Assembly: GCF_042492175.1 (NCBI RefSeq)
Contig: NZ_CP170453.1
Coordinates: forward strand, 2,728,001 to 2,792,000
Source of the DNA: CAJXSN01 sp947492235
Lineage (GTDB): Bacteria; Pseudomonadota; Alphaproteobacteria; Sphingomonadales; Sphingomonadaceae
DNA: 64,000 nucleotides
Direction of reading: 5' to 3'
This document shows, one piece after another, positions 1 through 7,868 of the stretch (position 1 is the stretch's first letter; every line of letters starts with the position of its first letter). The notes beneath the pieces were generated by a model. The model was not told the DNA's origin, did no database searches, and saw only the letters and a program-made list of their open reading frames with translations. The translations under genes and the position numbers were made by a program.

Positions 1-194
1 AACGCGTTCTGGAAGACATCCAGGCGGGGCGCTTCGTCCAGCGATTCATGATGGACAACATGGTCGGCAATCCGGAAATGAAGGCGAGCCGCAAGCGTCA
101 GGAAGCGCATCCGATCGAGGAAGTCGGGACTCGCCTTCGCGCAATGATGCCATGGATCGGTGACAACCAGCTGGTCGACAAGACCAAGAACTAG
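1..194 (+). CDS. ilvC: Ketol-acid reductoisomerase, C-terminal end (5' truncated by window)
   Basis: Only the last 63 codons are present; the gene begins before the window. Reading in frame from base 3 gives a tail with the blocks DIQAGRF, NPEMKASRKR, HPIEEVG and LRAMMPWI, ending LVDKTKN and then TAG. This is the typical C-terminal signature of class I ketol-acid reductoisomerase. The enzyme converts acetolactate or acetohydroxybutyrate to the dihydroxy acid, using NADPH and Mg2+, in branched-chain amino acid synthesis. The next gene is leuA, so the context is Val/Leu synthesis. A hairpin followed by T residues lies just after the stop codon, so ilvC probably ends its own transcript here. Confidence 0.93.
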   Translation, partial: RVLEDIQAGRFVQRFMMDNMVGNPEMKASRKRQEAHPIEEVGTRLRAMMPWIGDNQLVDKTKN

Positions 195-205
195 GAACCA
201 CGAAT

Positions 206-237
206 TGCCGCGTTGCGCTTGCGTGACGCGGCATTTT
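206..237 (+). terminator. Rho-independent terminator after ilvC
   Basis: TGCCGCG (206-212) pairs perfectly with CGCGGCA (227-233), and TTTT follows at 234-237. It starts 11 bases after the ilvC stop codon. It separates ilvC from the leader region of leuA. Confidence 0.7.
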
Positions 238-248
238 CGGCAACACAT

Positions 249-305
249 ATGCTCATGACACGCCACGATACCCGTTTGCTACGACTAACGCGCCCTTGGG
301 CGTGA
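249..305 (+). CDS. Putative leucine-rich leader peptide upstream of leuA
   Basis: An 18-codon ORF starts with ATG at 249 (or an in-frame ATG at 255) and ends with TGA at 303-305. It reads MLMTRHDTRLLRLTRPWA and holds four Leu codons (residues 2, 10, 11, 13), three of them close together. Such leader peptides before leuA are known in proteobacteria and allow ribosome stalling on scarce Leu-tRNA to set downstream RNA folding. The end of the ORF overlaps the first arm of two competing hairpins. No clear Shine-Dalgarno and no classical U-run terminator were seen before leuA. The coding call is therefore an inference from position, Leu content and structure. Confidence 0.45.
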   Translation: MLMTRHDTRLLRLTRPWA

Positions 306-329
306 TCTGACGCGTGGCCGATGGGCGCG
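289..329 (+). promoter_or_regulatory. Mutually exclusive RNA hairpins in the leuA leader (attenuator-like)
   Basis: CGCCC (291-295) can fold onto GGGCG (298-302) in a tight local hairpin. Alternatively CGCGCCC (289-295) pairs perfectly over seven bases with GGGCGCG (323-329). The two foldings use the same left arm, and that arm lies within the last codons of the putative leader peptide. A ribosome at the Leu codons or at the stop would choose between them. No poly-U tract follows, so any effect might be on translation or Rho-dependent termination. The pairing is seen in the sequence; the regulatory role is inferred. Confidence 0.4.
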
Positions 330-391
330 CGGCAAGCGCTCAAGGGACATCTCAGGCCATTCCATCAGAGATACCGAGTTAGCGAACCGTC

Positions 392-2068
392 ATGCCAATG
401 CTCAGCAATCCTTCTGCCAAATACGCCGCTTTCCCGCAGGTCCCGCTGGAAAACCGCGAGTGGCCCGCCCGCACCATCACTGCCCCGCCCCGCTGGCTCA
501 GCACTGACTTACGCGATGGCAACCAGTCGATCATCGACCCGATGGACGCGGTTAAGAAAAACCGCTTCTTCGATCTGCTGATGGACATCGGCGTAAAGGA
601 AGTCGAAGTCGGCTTCCCCAGCGCTGGCGCGACCGAGTTCGATTTTATCTCCGGTCTGATCAAGTCAGGCCGCGTGCCGGATGATGTGCTGGTGCAGGTG
701 CTGACCCAGAGTCGTGAGGAGCTGATCCGCACGAGCTTCGAGAGCCTGACCGGCGCGAAGCAAGCCATCGTGCACCTATACAATGCTGTAAGCCCGGCAT
801 GGCGCGATATTGTCTTTGGAATGACCCGCGACGAAGTGCGCGATATCGCCGTGGCCGGAGCCAAGGTGATGCGCGACGAGGCGGCGAAGCAGCCCGATAC
901 CGACTGGCATTTCCAGTACAGTCCGGAGACATTCTCCACCGCAGAACTCGACTTCAGCTTGGAGGTTTGCGCCTCGGTGATGGAGGTGCTCGCCCCGACG
1001 CCAGACCATCCAATTATCTTCAATCTGCCGGCCACAGTGGAGGCCGCGACGGCCAACATCTATGCCGACCAGATAGAGTATTTCGCCAAGAACATTCCCA
1101 ACCGCGACAGCGTGGTCATATCATTACACACGCATAACGATCGAGGGACAGGCGTAGCCGCGGCAGAACTGGGGCTGATGGCGGGAGCCGACCGCGTCGA
1201 GGGATGCCTGTTCGGCAATGGCGAGCGAACCGGCAATTGCTGCCTCGTGACCATGGCGCTCAACATGTACACGCAAGGCGTCGATCCGGGCCTCGATTTC
1301 TCGGACATCGACCGGGTGATCGAAACCGTCGAATATTGCAATCAACTGCCGGTGCATGAGCGGCATCCCTATGGCGGCGAGCTGGTCTACACCGCGTTTT
1401 CCGGCAGCCATCAGGATGCGATCAAGAAAGGCTTCGATGCGCATGGGCGCCAGAATGACGAGCGCTGGCGCGTGCCCTATCTGCCGATCGACCCTGCCGA
1501 TCTGGGCCGCAATTACGAAGCGGTGATCCGCGTGAATTCCCAATCGGGCAAAGGCGGCTTTGCGTGGGTGCTGGAACAGGACCAAGGCCTCAAACTGCCC
1601 AAGAAGATGCAGGCCCATTTCTCGCGTCACGTGCAGGAAATGGCCGACCGTCTGGGCCGCGAACTGGATGCTGCGGACATCTGGCAGACCTTCCGCAGCG
1701 CCTATCACGTGCAAACCAGCGACAAGCATTTCCAACTGGTCAATTACGAAGAGAGCCGCGCTGCCGACGGAACGCGCCTGTTTGCCGGAACCATCGCGGT
1801 TGCGGGCAAGGAGCAAAGCGTCAGCGGACGCGGCAACGGCCTCATCTCGTCTGTCATCACGACCATCGAGCAGGCGTTTGGTCTGCATCTGGAAGTGCAG
1901 GATTATACCGAGCATGCACTGGGCACCGGCACCGACGCCCGCGCGGCTGCCTATCTCGAATGCCTCGATAAGGACGGCAACACCGTTTGGGGCTGCGGGA
2001 TCGACGAGGATATTGCAACGGCTTCGGTCAGAGCCGTGCTAAGCGCAGCAAACACGGCAATCAGCTAA
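392..2068 (+). CDS. leuA: 2-isopropylmalate synthase
   Basis: This is the first committed enzyme of leucine synthesis: acetyl-CoA plus 2-oxoisovalerate gives 2-isopropylmalate. The protein has 558 residues, the size of the longer LeuA subfamily. The metal-binding RDGNQ motif is at residues 41-45 of the TIM barrel. A HTHNDRG motif lies near residue 248, followed by the subfamily's GNGERTGN block. The C-terminal third looks like the leucine-feedback regulatory domain (RGNGLISS, and GTGTDARAAAYLE near the end). The start at 392 gives a normal N-terminus; an in-frame ATG at 398 is possible. It lies 86 bases after a Leu-rich leader ORF, which suggests control by leucine supply. A TIM-barrel hydrolase follows 22 bases later. 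Confidence 0.95.
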   Translation: MPMLSNPSAKYAAFPQVPLENREWPARTITAPPRWLSTDLRDGNQSIIDPMDAVKKNRFFDLLMDIGVKEVEVGFPSAGATEFDFISGLIKSGRVPDDVLVQVLTQSREELIRTSFESLTGAKQAIVHLYNAVSPAWRDIVFGMTRDEVRDIAVAGAKVMRDEAAKQPDTDWHFQYSPETFSTAELDFSLEVCASVMEVLAPTPDHPIIFNLPATVEAATANIYADQIEYFAKNIPNRDSVVISLHTHNDRGTGVAAAELGLMAGADRVEGCLFGNGERTGNCCLVTMALNMYTQGVDPGLDFSDIDRVIETVEYCNQLPVHERHPYGGELVYTAFSGSHQDAIKKGFDAHGRQNDERWRVPYLPIDPADLGRNYEAVIRVNSQSGKGGFAWVLEQDQGLKLPKKMQAHFSRHVQEMADRLGRELDAADIWQTFRSAYHVQTSDKHFQLVNYEESRAADGTRLFAGTIAVAGKEQSVSGRGNGLISSVITTIEQAFGLHLEVQDYTEHALGTGTDARAAAYLECLDKDGNTVWGCGIDEDIATASVRAVLSAANTAIS

Positions 2069-2090
2069 CAACACACAGCGGAGTAGATTG

Positions 2091-3140
2091 ATGACAGAAG
2101 CGATCCTCGAACCCGATCTGCCGATTGTCGATCCGCACCACCATTTGTGGGATTTGCGTCCGCTGGTCTCGATGTTTCCCGAACCGCGCCATCACTTTAT
2201 CGCGGCCCTTGCGGAGAAGCCGTATTACAACTTCGACGCGCTGCGTGAGGACACCGATACCGGCCACAACATTGTCGCCACCGTGTTTATGGAGTGCGGC
2301 GCGTTCTACGACGCAGACCGGGCCGAAGACTTTAAAGTCGTCGGCGAAGTCGAATATGTGAACGGTGTCGCCGCGCAATCGGCCAGCGGCCTCTATGGCA
2401 ATTACCGTGCGTGTGCTGGCATTATCGGCCATGCCAATATGATGCTGGGCGACAAGGCTGCGGCGGTGCTGGAATCTCTGGTCGCGGCGGGCAATGGCCG
2501 GTTCAAGGGTATCCGCCATCAGGGCGCATGGGATGCCGATCCGGAGGTTCTGGGCCCGCCCTTCCACGCTCCCGAAGGCCTCTACGCCAGCGCGTCATTC
2601 CGCGAAGGATTTGCGCATCTAGGCAAAATGGGCCTGACCTTCGATGCATGGGTGCTGGAACCGCAATTGGGCGATGTCATCGATCTGGCAAAGGCATTTC
2701 CCAATCAACCCATCTGCCTCGATCACTGCGGCACACCTCTGAACGTTGGGGCATACAAGGGCACGCTGGAAGAGAATTACGAGCGCTGGGAGGCCTCTAT
2801 CCGCGAGCTGGCCAGCCTCGACAATGTCAGCGTCAAACTGGGCGGCCTGGCCATGGCGTTCTGCGGGATGCCCGAAGAAGGACCTTCTGCCGGCAAAGGA
2901 TCGGAAGAGCTCGCCGCGCTGTGGCGGCCCTATATCGAAACCTGCATCGACGCGTTCGGGCCGACCCGCGGCATGTTCGAAAGCAATTACCCTGTCGATC
3001 ACTGGGGCGCGAGCTATCCGGTGCTGTGGAATGCCTTCAAAAGGATCACCTCGGGGGCCAGTGGCGACGAGAAAACGGCGCTCTACAGCGGGACTGCGGC
3101 GAAATTCTACGCAATCGAGGACTCGCTGTCAGACACCTGA
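2091..3140 (+). CDS. Amidohydrolase family 2 (TIM-barrel metal-dependent hydrolase)
   Basis: The protein is 349 residues when begun at the ATG at 2091; a TTG directly before it is a less likely start. The N-terminus carries the HxH-type metal motif DPHHHLWDL. Further on are the family blocks GIRHQ, CLDHCGTP (a metal-binding His region) and FESNYPVD near the C-terminus, where the Asp-equivalent lies. This pattern fits the amidohydrolase 2 family (lactone, 2-pyrone-4,6-dicarboxylate or decarboxylase-like enzymes). The substrate cannot be told from sequence alone. It sits 22 bases after leuA and may be co-transcribed with it, but no link to leucine synthesis is established. Confidence 0.85.
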   Translation: MTEAILEPDLPIVDPHHHLWDLRPLVSMFPEPRHHFIAALAEKPYYNFDALREDTDTGHNIVATVFMECGAFYDADRAEDFKVVGEVEYVNGVAAQSASGLYGNYRACAGIIGHANMMLGDKAAAVLESLVAAGNGRFKGIRHQGAWDADPEVLGPPFHAPEGLYASASFREGFAHLGKMGLTFDAWVLEPQLGDVIDLAKAFPNQPICLDHCGTPLNVGAYKGTLEENYERWEASIRELASLDNVSVKLGGLAMAFCGMPEEGPSAGKGSEELAALWRPYIETCIDAFGPTRGMFESNYPVDHWGASYPVLWNAFKRITSGASGDEKTALYSGTAAKFYAIEDSLSDT

Positions 3141-3257
3141 CGTTACGGCACGGGGACACGCCAAGGAAGGCAACCAAACCCTAGCAAAAAGGCCCTCTCG
3201 ACTTTGTGGGCCCCGCCACGATAAGCGCGGCCAAATACAAATTCCGGAGAGATACAT

Positions 3258-4229
3258 ATGAGCCTTCCCGCCCCGTTCGACCGTATGCGCATGCCGGTAA
3301 TCGGTTCGCCCCTGTTCATCGTATCCGGCCCGGAACTGGTGATCGCGCAGTGCAAGGCAGGCATTGTGGGCAGCTTCCCGGCCCTCAACGCCCGCCCGCA
3401 ATCGCTGCTGGATGAATGGCTCCACCAGATCACCGAGGAACTGGCCAAGCATAATCGCGAGAACCCCGATCGCCCCGCCGCGCCCTATGCGGTGAACCAG
3501 ATCGTTCATAAATCGAACGACCGGGTCGAGGCGGACATGGCGACGTGCGAAAAGTGGCAAGTACCGATGATCATCACCTCGCTCGGTGCGCGGGAAGAAA
3601 TCTTTCAGGCCGTGACCAATTGGGGCGGCATCACGATGCACGACGTGATCAACAACAAATTCGCGCACAAGGCGATCGAGAAAGGCGCGACTGGTCTGAT
3701 CCCCGTTGCCGCTGGCGCAGGCGGCCATGCGGGCGCATTGTCGCCCTTCGCCCTGATGCAGGAAATCCGCGAATGGTTTGACGGGCTGATCGCGCTGTCC
3801 GGATCCATCGCCCATGGCCGGTCGATCCTCGCCGCGCAGGCTCTGTCAGCCGACTTTGCCTATATCGGCAGCGCGTTCATCGCGACTGAGGAAGCCAATG
3901 CCGATCAGGGCTACAAGCAGGGTATCGTTGACGGGACCATGGACGGCATCGTCTACACGAACCTGTTCACCGGCGTGCACGGCAACTATCTGCGCAGCTC
4001 AATCGAGAATGCGGGCCTTGATCCGGACAATCTGCCCACCAGCGATCCCAGCAAGATGAATTTCGGCAGCGGCGGCAACACCAAGGCCAAGGCGTGGAAA
4101 GATATTTGGGGTTCGGGCCAGGGCGTCGGGGCGGTCAAGAGCGTCGGCACAGTCGAGGAAATGGTCGCGCGTCTGGAGACAGAATACAACGCAGCCAAGG
4201 CAGCCTTGGCGGGAGCGACTGGCGGCTAG
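3258..4229 (+). CDS. NAD(P)H-dependent flavin oxidoreductase, nitronate monooxygenase family
   Basis: A 323-residue FMN-dependent TIM-barrel protein of the 2-nitropropane dioxygenase / nitronate monooxygenase family. The start has a good GGAGAGATACAT ribosome site. Family features are the N-terminal MRMPVIGSPLFI block, the GAGGHAG phosphate loop near residue 157, SGSIAHGRSILAA for FMN phosphate binding, and ADFAYIGSAFIATEEA. The family oxidises alkyl nitronates or related acids, which defends the cell against propionate-3-nitronate-like poisons. The true substrate here is unknown. A different member of the same broad family is cut off at the right edge of the window. The 117-base gap before it holds no other gene. 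Confidence 0.88.
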   Translation: MSLPAPFDRMRMPVIGSPLFIVSGPELVIAQCKAGIVGSFPALNARPQSLLDEWLHQITEELAKHNRENPDRPAAPYAVNQIVHKSNDRVEADMATCEKWQVPMIITSLGAREEIFQAVTNWGGITMHDVINNKFAHKAIEKGATGLIPVAAGAGGHAGALSPFALMQEIREWFDGLIALSGSIAHGRSILAAQALSADFAYIGSAFIATEEANADQGYKQGIVDGTMDGIVYTNLFTGVHGNYLRSSIENAGLDPDNLPTSDPSKMNFGSGGNTKAKAWKDIWGSGQGVGAVKSVGTVEEMVARLETEYNAAKAALAGATGG

Positions 4230-4286
4230 GCCACAACGGTCATCGACAGCTGCGTCGTTACAATCGCCCCGCCCGGCCCAATCCCC

Positions 4287-5180
4287 TCAGCCGAGAAAGG
4301 CCCGGACAAACCGGCCATTGGCTGATGGCTCGAGCCGCAAGATGCGGGTGTCCGGCAGAGTAAACTCCTGCGCCTCGCTCATCCTGCCCATGGGGATAAG
4401 CTGGGCGGCAACCCGCTGCCCCAGCCTGATGGCATCGGAGCGGTCTTCCACCAGCTCCGGTTCCAGGCGTAATTCCTGCTGCGTGAAGCGGGCCAAACCG
4501 CGACTGACCATTCCGCGATCTATCTCGTCACGAAAACCGACGAAGAATGCGGCCGATGGCTGGCTGGCAGTGCTCCAGTCATCCATCAATTGACTGAACT
4601 GCGCAGGAGCAAAAAGCACGCCGGAATCCGGCCATGCAAAAGCCGCCAAATGCTCAAGATGCGCACCAATCCGCGCGCCGGCAGAGCACAGTGCCCGCAG
4701 CACCGGTGTCGCCATCGCCCCGCTTTCCAGATGCGGCGAAACGTGCAGCATCACTGCTTCCAATTGGCCGAAACCAGCAGCTTCCGCTGCCTCGTCAACC
4801 GAAGCCGACAATGCCTTTACTGTCATAGCATCTGAGGATTTGGCGGCGCCGAAACCTCGCAATTCCATCGTGACTGCATTCGCGATAAGCTCAAACCAAG
4901 GTCCGTCTTCATCCGATCCGGTAATGTCCGAATAATCGAGTGAAACGGCGATCCCATCGGCTCGCGCCGATGCCCCGTGCAAAACATCGTGCAATACATC
5001 GCTGCCGGGCCGCTTCCCACGGGGAAACAGCAGCAGCAAAGAGGGAATGGCTTTGCCGGGTTCGGCGGCGCCTCCACCATGTGCGATCGTAAATTCTCCT
5101 TGGGCGGGCGACAAAACATTGCCTTGTTCCAAGGATTTGGTCGAGTCCCCAGCGCGCAATTGTATCCGGTTTGGACGCAT
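4287..5180 (-). CDS. Conserved hypothetical protein
   Basis: A 297-residue protein that I do not recognise. It has no signal peptide or membrane segment and is rich in Ala, Leu and acidic residues, so it is probably cytoplasmic. Visible blocks include GKAIPSLLLLFPRGKRPGSD, SLDYSDITGSDEDGPWFEL and LEAVMLHVSPHLESGAM. The gene follows a flavodoxin-like gene after only three bases on the same strand, so the two are probably co-transcribed and translated in a coupled way. Codon use is like its neighbours. Confidence 0.65.
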   Translation of the reverse strand: MRPNRIQLRAGDSTKSLEQGNVLSPAQGEFTIAHGGGAAEPGKAIPSLLLLFPRGKRPGSDVLHDVLHGASARADGIAVSLDYSDITGSDEDGPWFELIANAVTMELRGFGAAKSSDAMTVKALSASVDEAAEAAGFGQLEAVMLHVSPHLESGAMATPVLRALCSAGARIGAHLEHLAAFAWPDSGVLFAPAQFSQLMDDWSTASQPSAAFFVGFRDEIDRGMVSRGLARFTQQELRLEPELVEDRSDAIRLGQRVAAQLIPMGRMSEAQEFTLPDTRILRLEPSANGRFVRAFLG

Positions 5181-5183
5181 CTT

Positions 5184-5672
5184 CTAAAATATGCCCTGCC
5201 TAAGACCTTCCGACATTGCCGCCCCCAGTTCCCGGCATTTGCCCAGTTCTTGTTCGCCAACGAATTTTTCGGCCAGTATTTCTTCTGCGGTCTGCGCGCT
5301 CATATTCACGATCAAAGGCTCGGCCACCCGTTTCAGCCGCCAGCCTTTGGCAATGCGGTCGATCTGGCGCTGGGCACCCTCCCCATCTGAGCCCGCAGCA
5401 ATGGCCGTCGCATAGGGCCGTCCTTCGATACGTCCCAGAACCGGATAATAACACCGGTCGAACATCTCTTTCATCATGCCGCTCATCGTGGCGAGGTTTT
5501 CCGGGCAGACAAACAGGTAACCGTCCGCTGTAAGCAGAGCGTCTGGCTCAACATCTTCGGCCCGCATCAACATCGCGCCGTCCCCAGCGTCCTCGAATGC
5601 TGCCTCCGCCATTGCCCGTGCAGCTCCCGTTCGGCTGTGCCAGATAATGAGCAAAGAAGTGCCGTTGTCCAT
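5184..5672 (-). CDS. Flavodoxin-like / NAD(P)H-dependent oxidoreductase family protein
   Basis: A 162-residue single-domain protein with flavodoxin topology. The N-terminal strand LLIIWHSRTGAARAMAEAA resembles the FMN phosphate loop of flavodoxins (T/S-rich turn after the first strand). The middle block GYLFVCPENLATMSGMMKEMFDR matches the flavin-ring loop of the NADPH-dependent FMN reductase / WrbA superfamily. The redox partner is unknown. It is the first gene of a two-gene minus-strand unit with the hypothetical at 4287-5180, and lies back to back with recJ, 83 bases away. Confidence 0.72.
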   Translation of the reverse strand: MDNGTSLLIIWHSRTGAARAMAEAAFEDAGDGAMLMRAEDVEPDALLTADGYLFVCPENLATMSGMMKEMFDRCYYPVLGRIEGRPYATAIAAGSDGEGAQRQIDRIAKGWRLKRVAEPLIVNMSAQTAEEILAEKFVGEQELGKCRELGAAMSEGLRQGIF

Positions 5673-5755
5673 GGCGCGCCAAAAGAGATTGTGGGCTGTC
5701 GAAAGTCAATGGACGCTGCGTTCCCCTTGCCTCTCGTTTCGGGTAGAATGCTTTC

Positions 5756-7555
5756 ATGGCTTCCAATGCAATTTCCGCTGTCTGCGGTGTCGAACAGTCG
5801 CTCAGCGGCAAGCGCTGGCGCTGGCGTGGCGGCAATATGGCGATGACGGATGACGCGATGGCAGGCTCGGGCGTCGCGGGCCTTGAAGATGACATCACGA
5901 CGCAGCTGCTGCTTGCGCGCGGTGTTGAGCGCAGCGATCTGGAACGGCACCGGCAACCGACCTTGCGCGGGTTTCTTCCGAACCCGTCCGAATTTCGGGA
6001 TATGGATACCGCGGCGGAGCGGGTCGCACAGGCGATAATCTCCGGCGAGACAGTAACCGTTTACGGCGACTACGATGTCGATGGCGCGACCAGTGCAGCC
6101 TTGCTGATCCGGCTGATGCGGATGCTGGATGCCGACGCGCAGTACTACATTCCCGACCGGCTGCTGGAGGGCTACGGTCCAAGCGGCGAGGCTTTGGTCA
6201 AGCTGGGGAAGAGCGGCTCAAGTCTGATCGTGACTGTCGATTGCGGGGCAATGGCCTTTGATGCTCTGGCACAGGCGCGCGACGCGGGGATCGATGTGAT
6301 CGTGGTCGACCACCACAAATGCGCCGCAGAACTTCCGCAAGCCGTCGCGCTGGTGAATCCGAACCGACTGGACGAGAACGACCTCGCCGCCTCACACGGG
6401 CATCTCGCGGCAGTGGGTGTGGCCTTCCTGCTGGCAATCGCGATTGTGCGCACCCTGCGGGAGCAGGGCTATTTCAAGGACCGCAAAGAGCCCGACATCC
6501 GCGCCCTGCTCGATCTGGTGGCGCTGGGGACCGTGGCCGATGTCGCCGCGCTTCACGGGCTTAACCGGGCCTTTGTCGCGCAGGGCCTGAAGGTGATGGC
6601 CAAGCGGGACAATATCGGCATGGCCGCCCTGATCGACGCGAGCCGCCTGAAACGCGCACCGCAATGCAGCGATCTCGGCTTTGCACTCGGTCCGCGCATT
6701 AATGCTGGCGGGCGGGTCGGCGAATCGACCTTGGGTGTTCGGCTGCTCACGACCCAAGACCCCGAAGAAGCGCGAGCGATTGCCGAGCAGCTTTCCGCCC
6801 TCAACGAAGACCGCCGCCAGATTGAAGCAGAGGTGCAAGCCGCCGCCGAGGAGCAGATCGCAGCGCAGCACAACCGCGCCGTACAGATTGTCTCGGGCCA
6901 TGGCTGGCATCCCGGCGTGATTGGTATCGTATCTGGACGCATCAAGGAAAAGACCGGCAAGCCCGCACTCGTCATCGCGTTGGACGGGGAAACAGGCAAA
7001 GGTTCGGGCCGCTCCATTTCCGGCGTTGATCTGGGCGCAGCGATCATTGCCGCGCGCGAGGAAGGGCTGCTGGTCGCTGGCGGAGGCCACGCGATGGCGG
7101 CGGGCCTGACAATCGAGACCGAGAAATTGGAGGCGTTCTCCGAGTGGCTCGATGCACGGCTCGAGCGCGCTGTCTCGCAGGCGAACGAAGGCCGCGAAAT
7201 GGTCCTCGACCTCTCGCTGGCCGCTCGTGGTCTGACCCCCGATCTGGTGCACACACTGGACGGAGCAGGCCCCTACGGCGTCGGCTGGCCCGGCCCGCGA
7301 GTCGCTGTCGGGCCGGTGCATCTGATCAAGGCAGATATTGTGGGGAGCGATCACTTGCGGCTGATCGCGGGAGGGCCCGATGGAGGCTCGCTCAAAGCCA
7401 TCGCATTCCGCGCGGCTGAAACCGAAATGGGTCAGGCATTGCTCCACGGTGCGAAGGGGCGGCGGCTATGGCTGGCAGGCCGCGCCAAAATCGACGACTG
7501 GGGCCCCACCCCGCGTGCCGAATTGCATCTCGAAGATGCTGCTTGGGCGGATTAG
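5756..7555 (+). CDS. recJ: Single-stranded-DNA-specific exonuclease RecJ
   Basis: A 599-residue DHH-superfamily 5'-3' ssDNA exonuclease used in recombinational repair and mismatch repair. Motif I, DYDVDGATS, begins near residue 105; DCG follows near 161, and VVDHHKCA with the DHH triad is at 185-187. The DHHA1 domain carries GSGRSISGVDLG and GGGHAMAAG, and an OB-fold lies at the C-terminus. The chosen ATG gives SLSGKRWRWRGG near the N-terminus, a typical RecJ opening; later Met codons would remove it. Length is normal. The following intergenic region carries an inverted repeat and a tRNA gene. Confidence 0.95.
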   Translation: MASNAISAVCGVEQSLSGKRWRWRGGNMAMTDDAMAGSGVAGLEDDITTQLLLARGVERSDLERHRQPTLRGFLPNPSEFRDMDTAAERVAQAIISGETVTVYGDYDVDGATSAALLIRLMRMLDADAQYYIPDRLLEGYGPSGEALVKLGKSGSSLIVTVDCGAMAFDALAQARDAGIDVIVVDHHKCAAELPQAVALVNPNRLDENDLAASHGHLAAVGVAFLLAIAIVRTLREQGYFKDRKEPDIRALLDLVALGTVADVAALHGLNRAFVAQGLKVMAKRDNIGMAALIDASRLKRAPQCSDLGFALGPRINAGGRVGESTLGVRLLTTQDPEEARAIAEQLSALNEDRRQIEAEVQAAAEEQIAAQHNRAVQIVSGHGWHPGVIGIVSGRIKEKTGKPALVIALDGETGKGSGRSISGVDLGAAIIAAREEGLLVAGGGHAMAAGLTIETEKLEAFSEWLDARLERAVSQANEGREMVLDLSLAARGLTPDLVHTLDGAGPYGVGWPGPRVAVGPVHLIKADIVGSDHLRLIAGGPDGGSLKAIAFRAAETEMGQALLHGAKGRRLWLAGRAKIDDWGPTPRAELHLEDAAWAD

Positions 7556-7570
7556 CGCAGGATAAGCCAT

Positions 7571-7598
7571 CCGTTTGCGCGCATTTGAGAGCAAACGG
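7571..7598 (+). terminator. Terminator-like hairpin after recJ
   Basis: CCGTTTGC (7571-7578) is perfectly complementary to GCAAACGG (7591-7598), with a 12-base loop. It starts 15 bases after the recJ stop. No T-run follows, so intrinsic termination would be weak. Confidence 0.4.
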
Positions 7599-7601
7599 GG
7601 C

Positions 7602-7630
7602 TTGACCGCGTCACACCCCCTCCCTAAATG
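7602..7630 (+). promoter_or_regulatory. Sigma-70-type promoter of tRNA-Glu
   Basis: TTGACC at 7602-7607 and TAAATG at 7625-7630 are separated by 17 bases, close to the housekeeping consensus. The predicted start would be near 7637, leaving about 25 bases of 5' leader before the mature tRNA. Confidence 0.6.
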
Positions 7631-7661
7631 CGCGGCTCGCCTCCGGGACTGGTCCCGATAC

Positions 7662-7736
7662 GGCCCCTTCGTCTAGCGGTTAGGACGCGGCCCTTTCACG
7701 GCTGAAACACGGGTTCGATTCCCGTAGGGGTCACCA
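7662..7736 (+). tRNA. tRNA-Glu (UUC)
   Basis: A complete 75-base tRNA. The acceptor arm GGCCCCT pairs with AGGGGTC, followed by discriminator A and an encoded CCA. The D-loop contains AGCGGTTAGGAC, the anticodon loop is CTTTCAC with anticodon TTC at 7695-7697, and the T-arm reads ACGGGTTCGATTCCCGT. The 313-base gap between recJ and phoR contains this tRNA, its promoter and the hairpin; nothing else was seen there. Confidence 0.97.
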
Positions 7737-7868
7737 CCCGGAGGCGCATTTCTCCTCTTCTCATTGCCACAAACGCGCTCAGCCCGGCGCGAAGAGATTT
7801 TGCGTATCTGTGGCGATACGACCGGACGTGACTGGTGGCGCGCGGTTCCTGCGGCTAGAGGTCAGCTC

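Noticed and set aside
321..581. An 86-codon frame overlapping the leuA start
   Set aside because: It runs out of frame into leuA and has no family likeness; the shorter Leu-rich leader ORF explains the region better.
7764..7868. TTG-initiated N-terminal extension of PhoR
   Set aside because: It adds a non-conserved 35-residue tail; the ATG at 7869 has a ribosome site and a membrane anchor directly after it.
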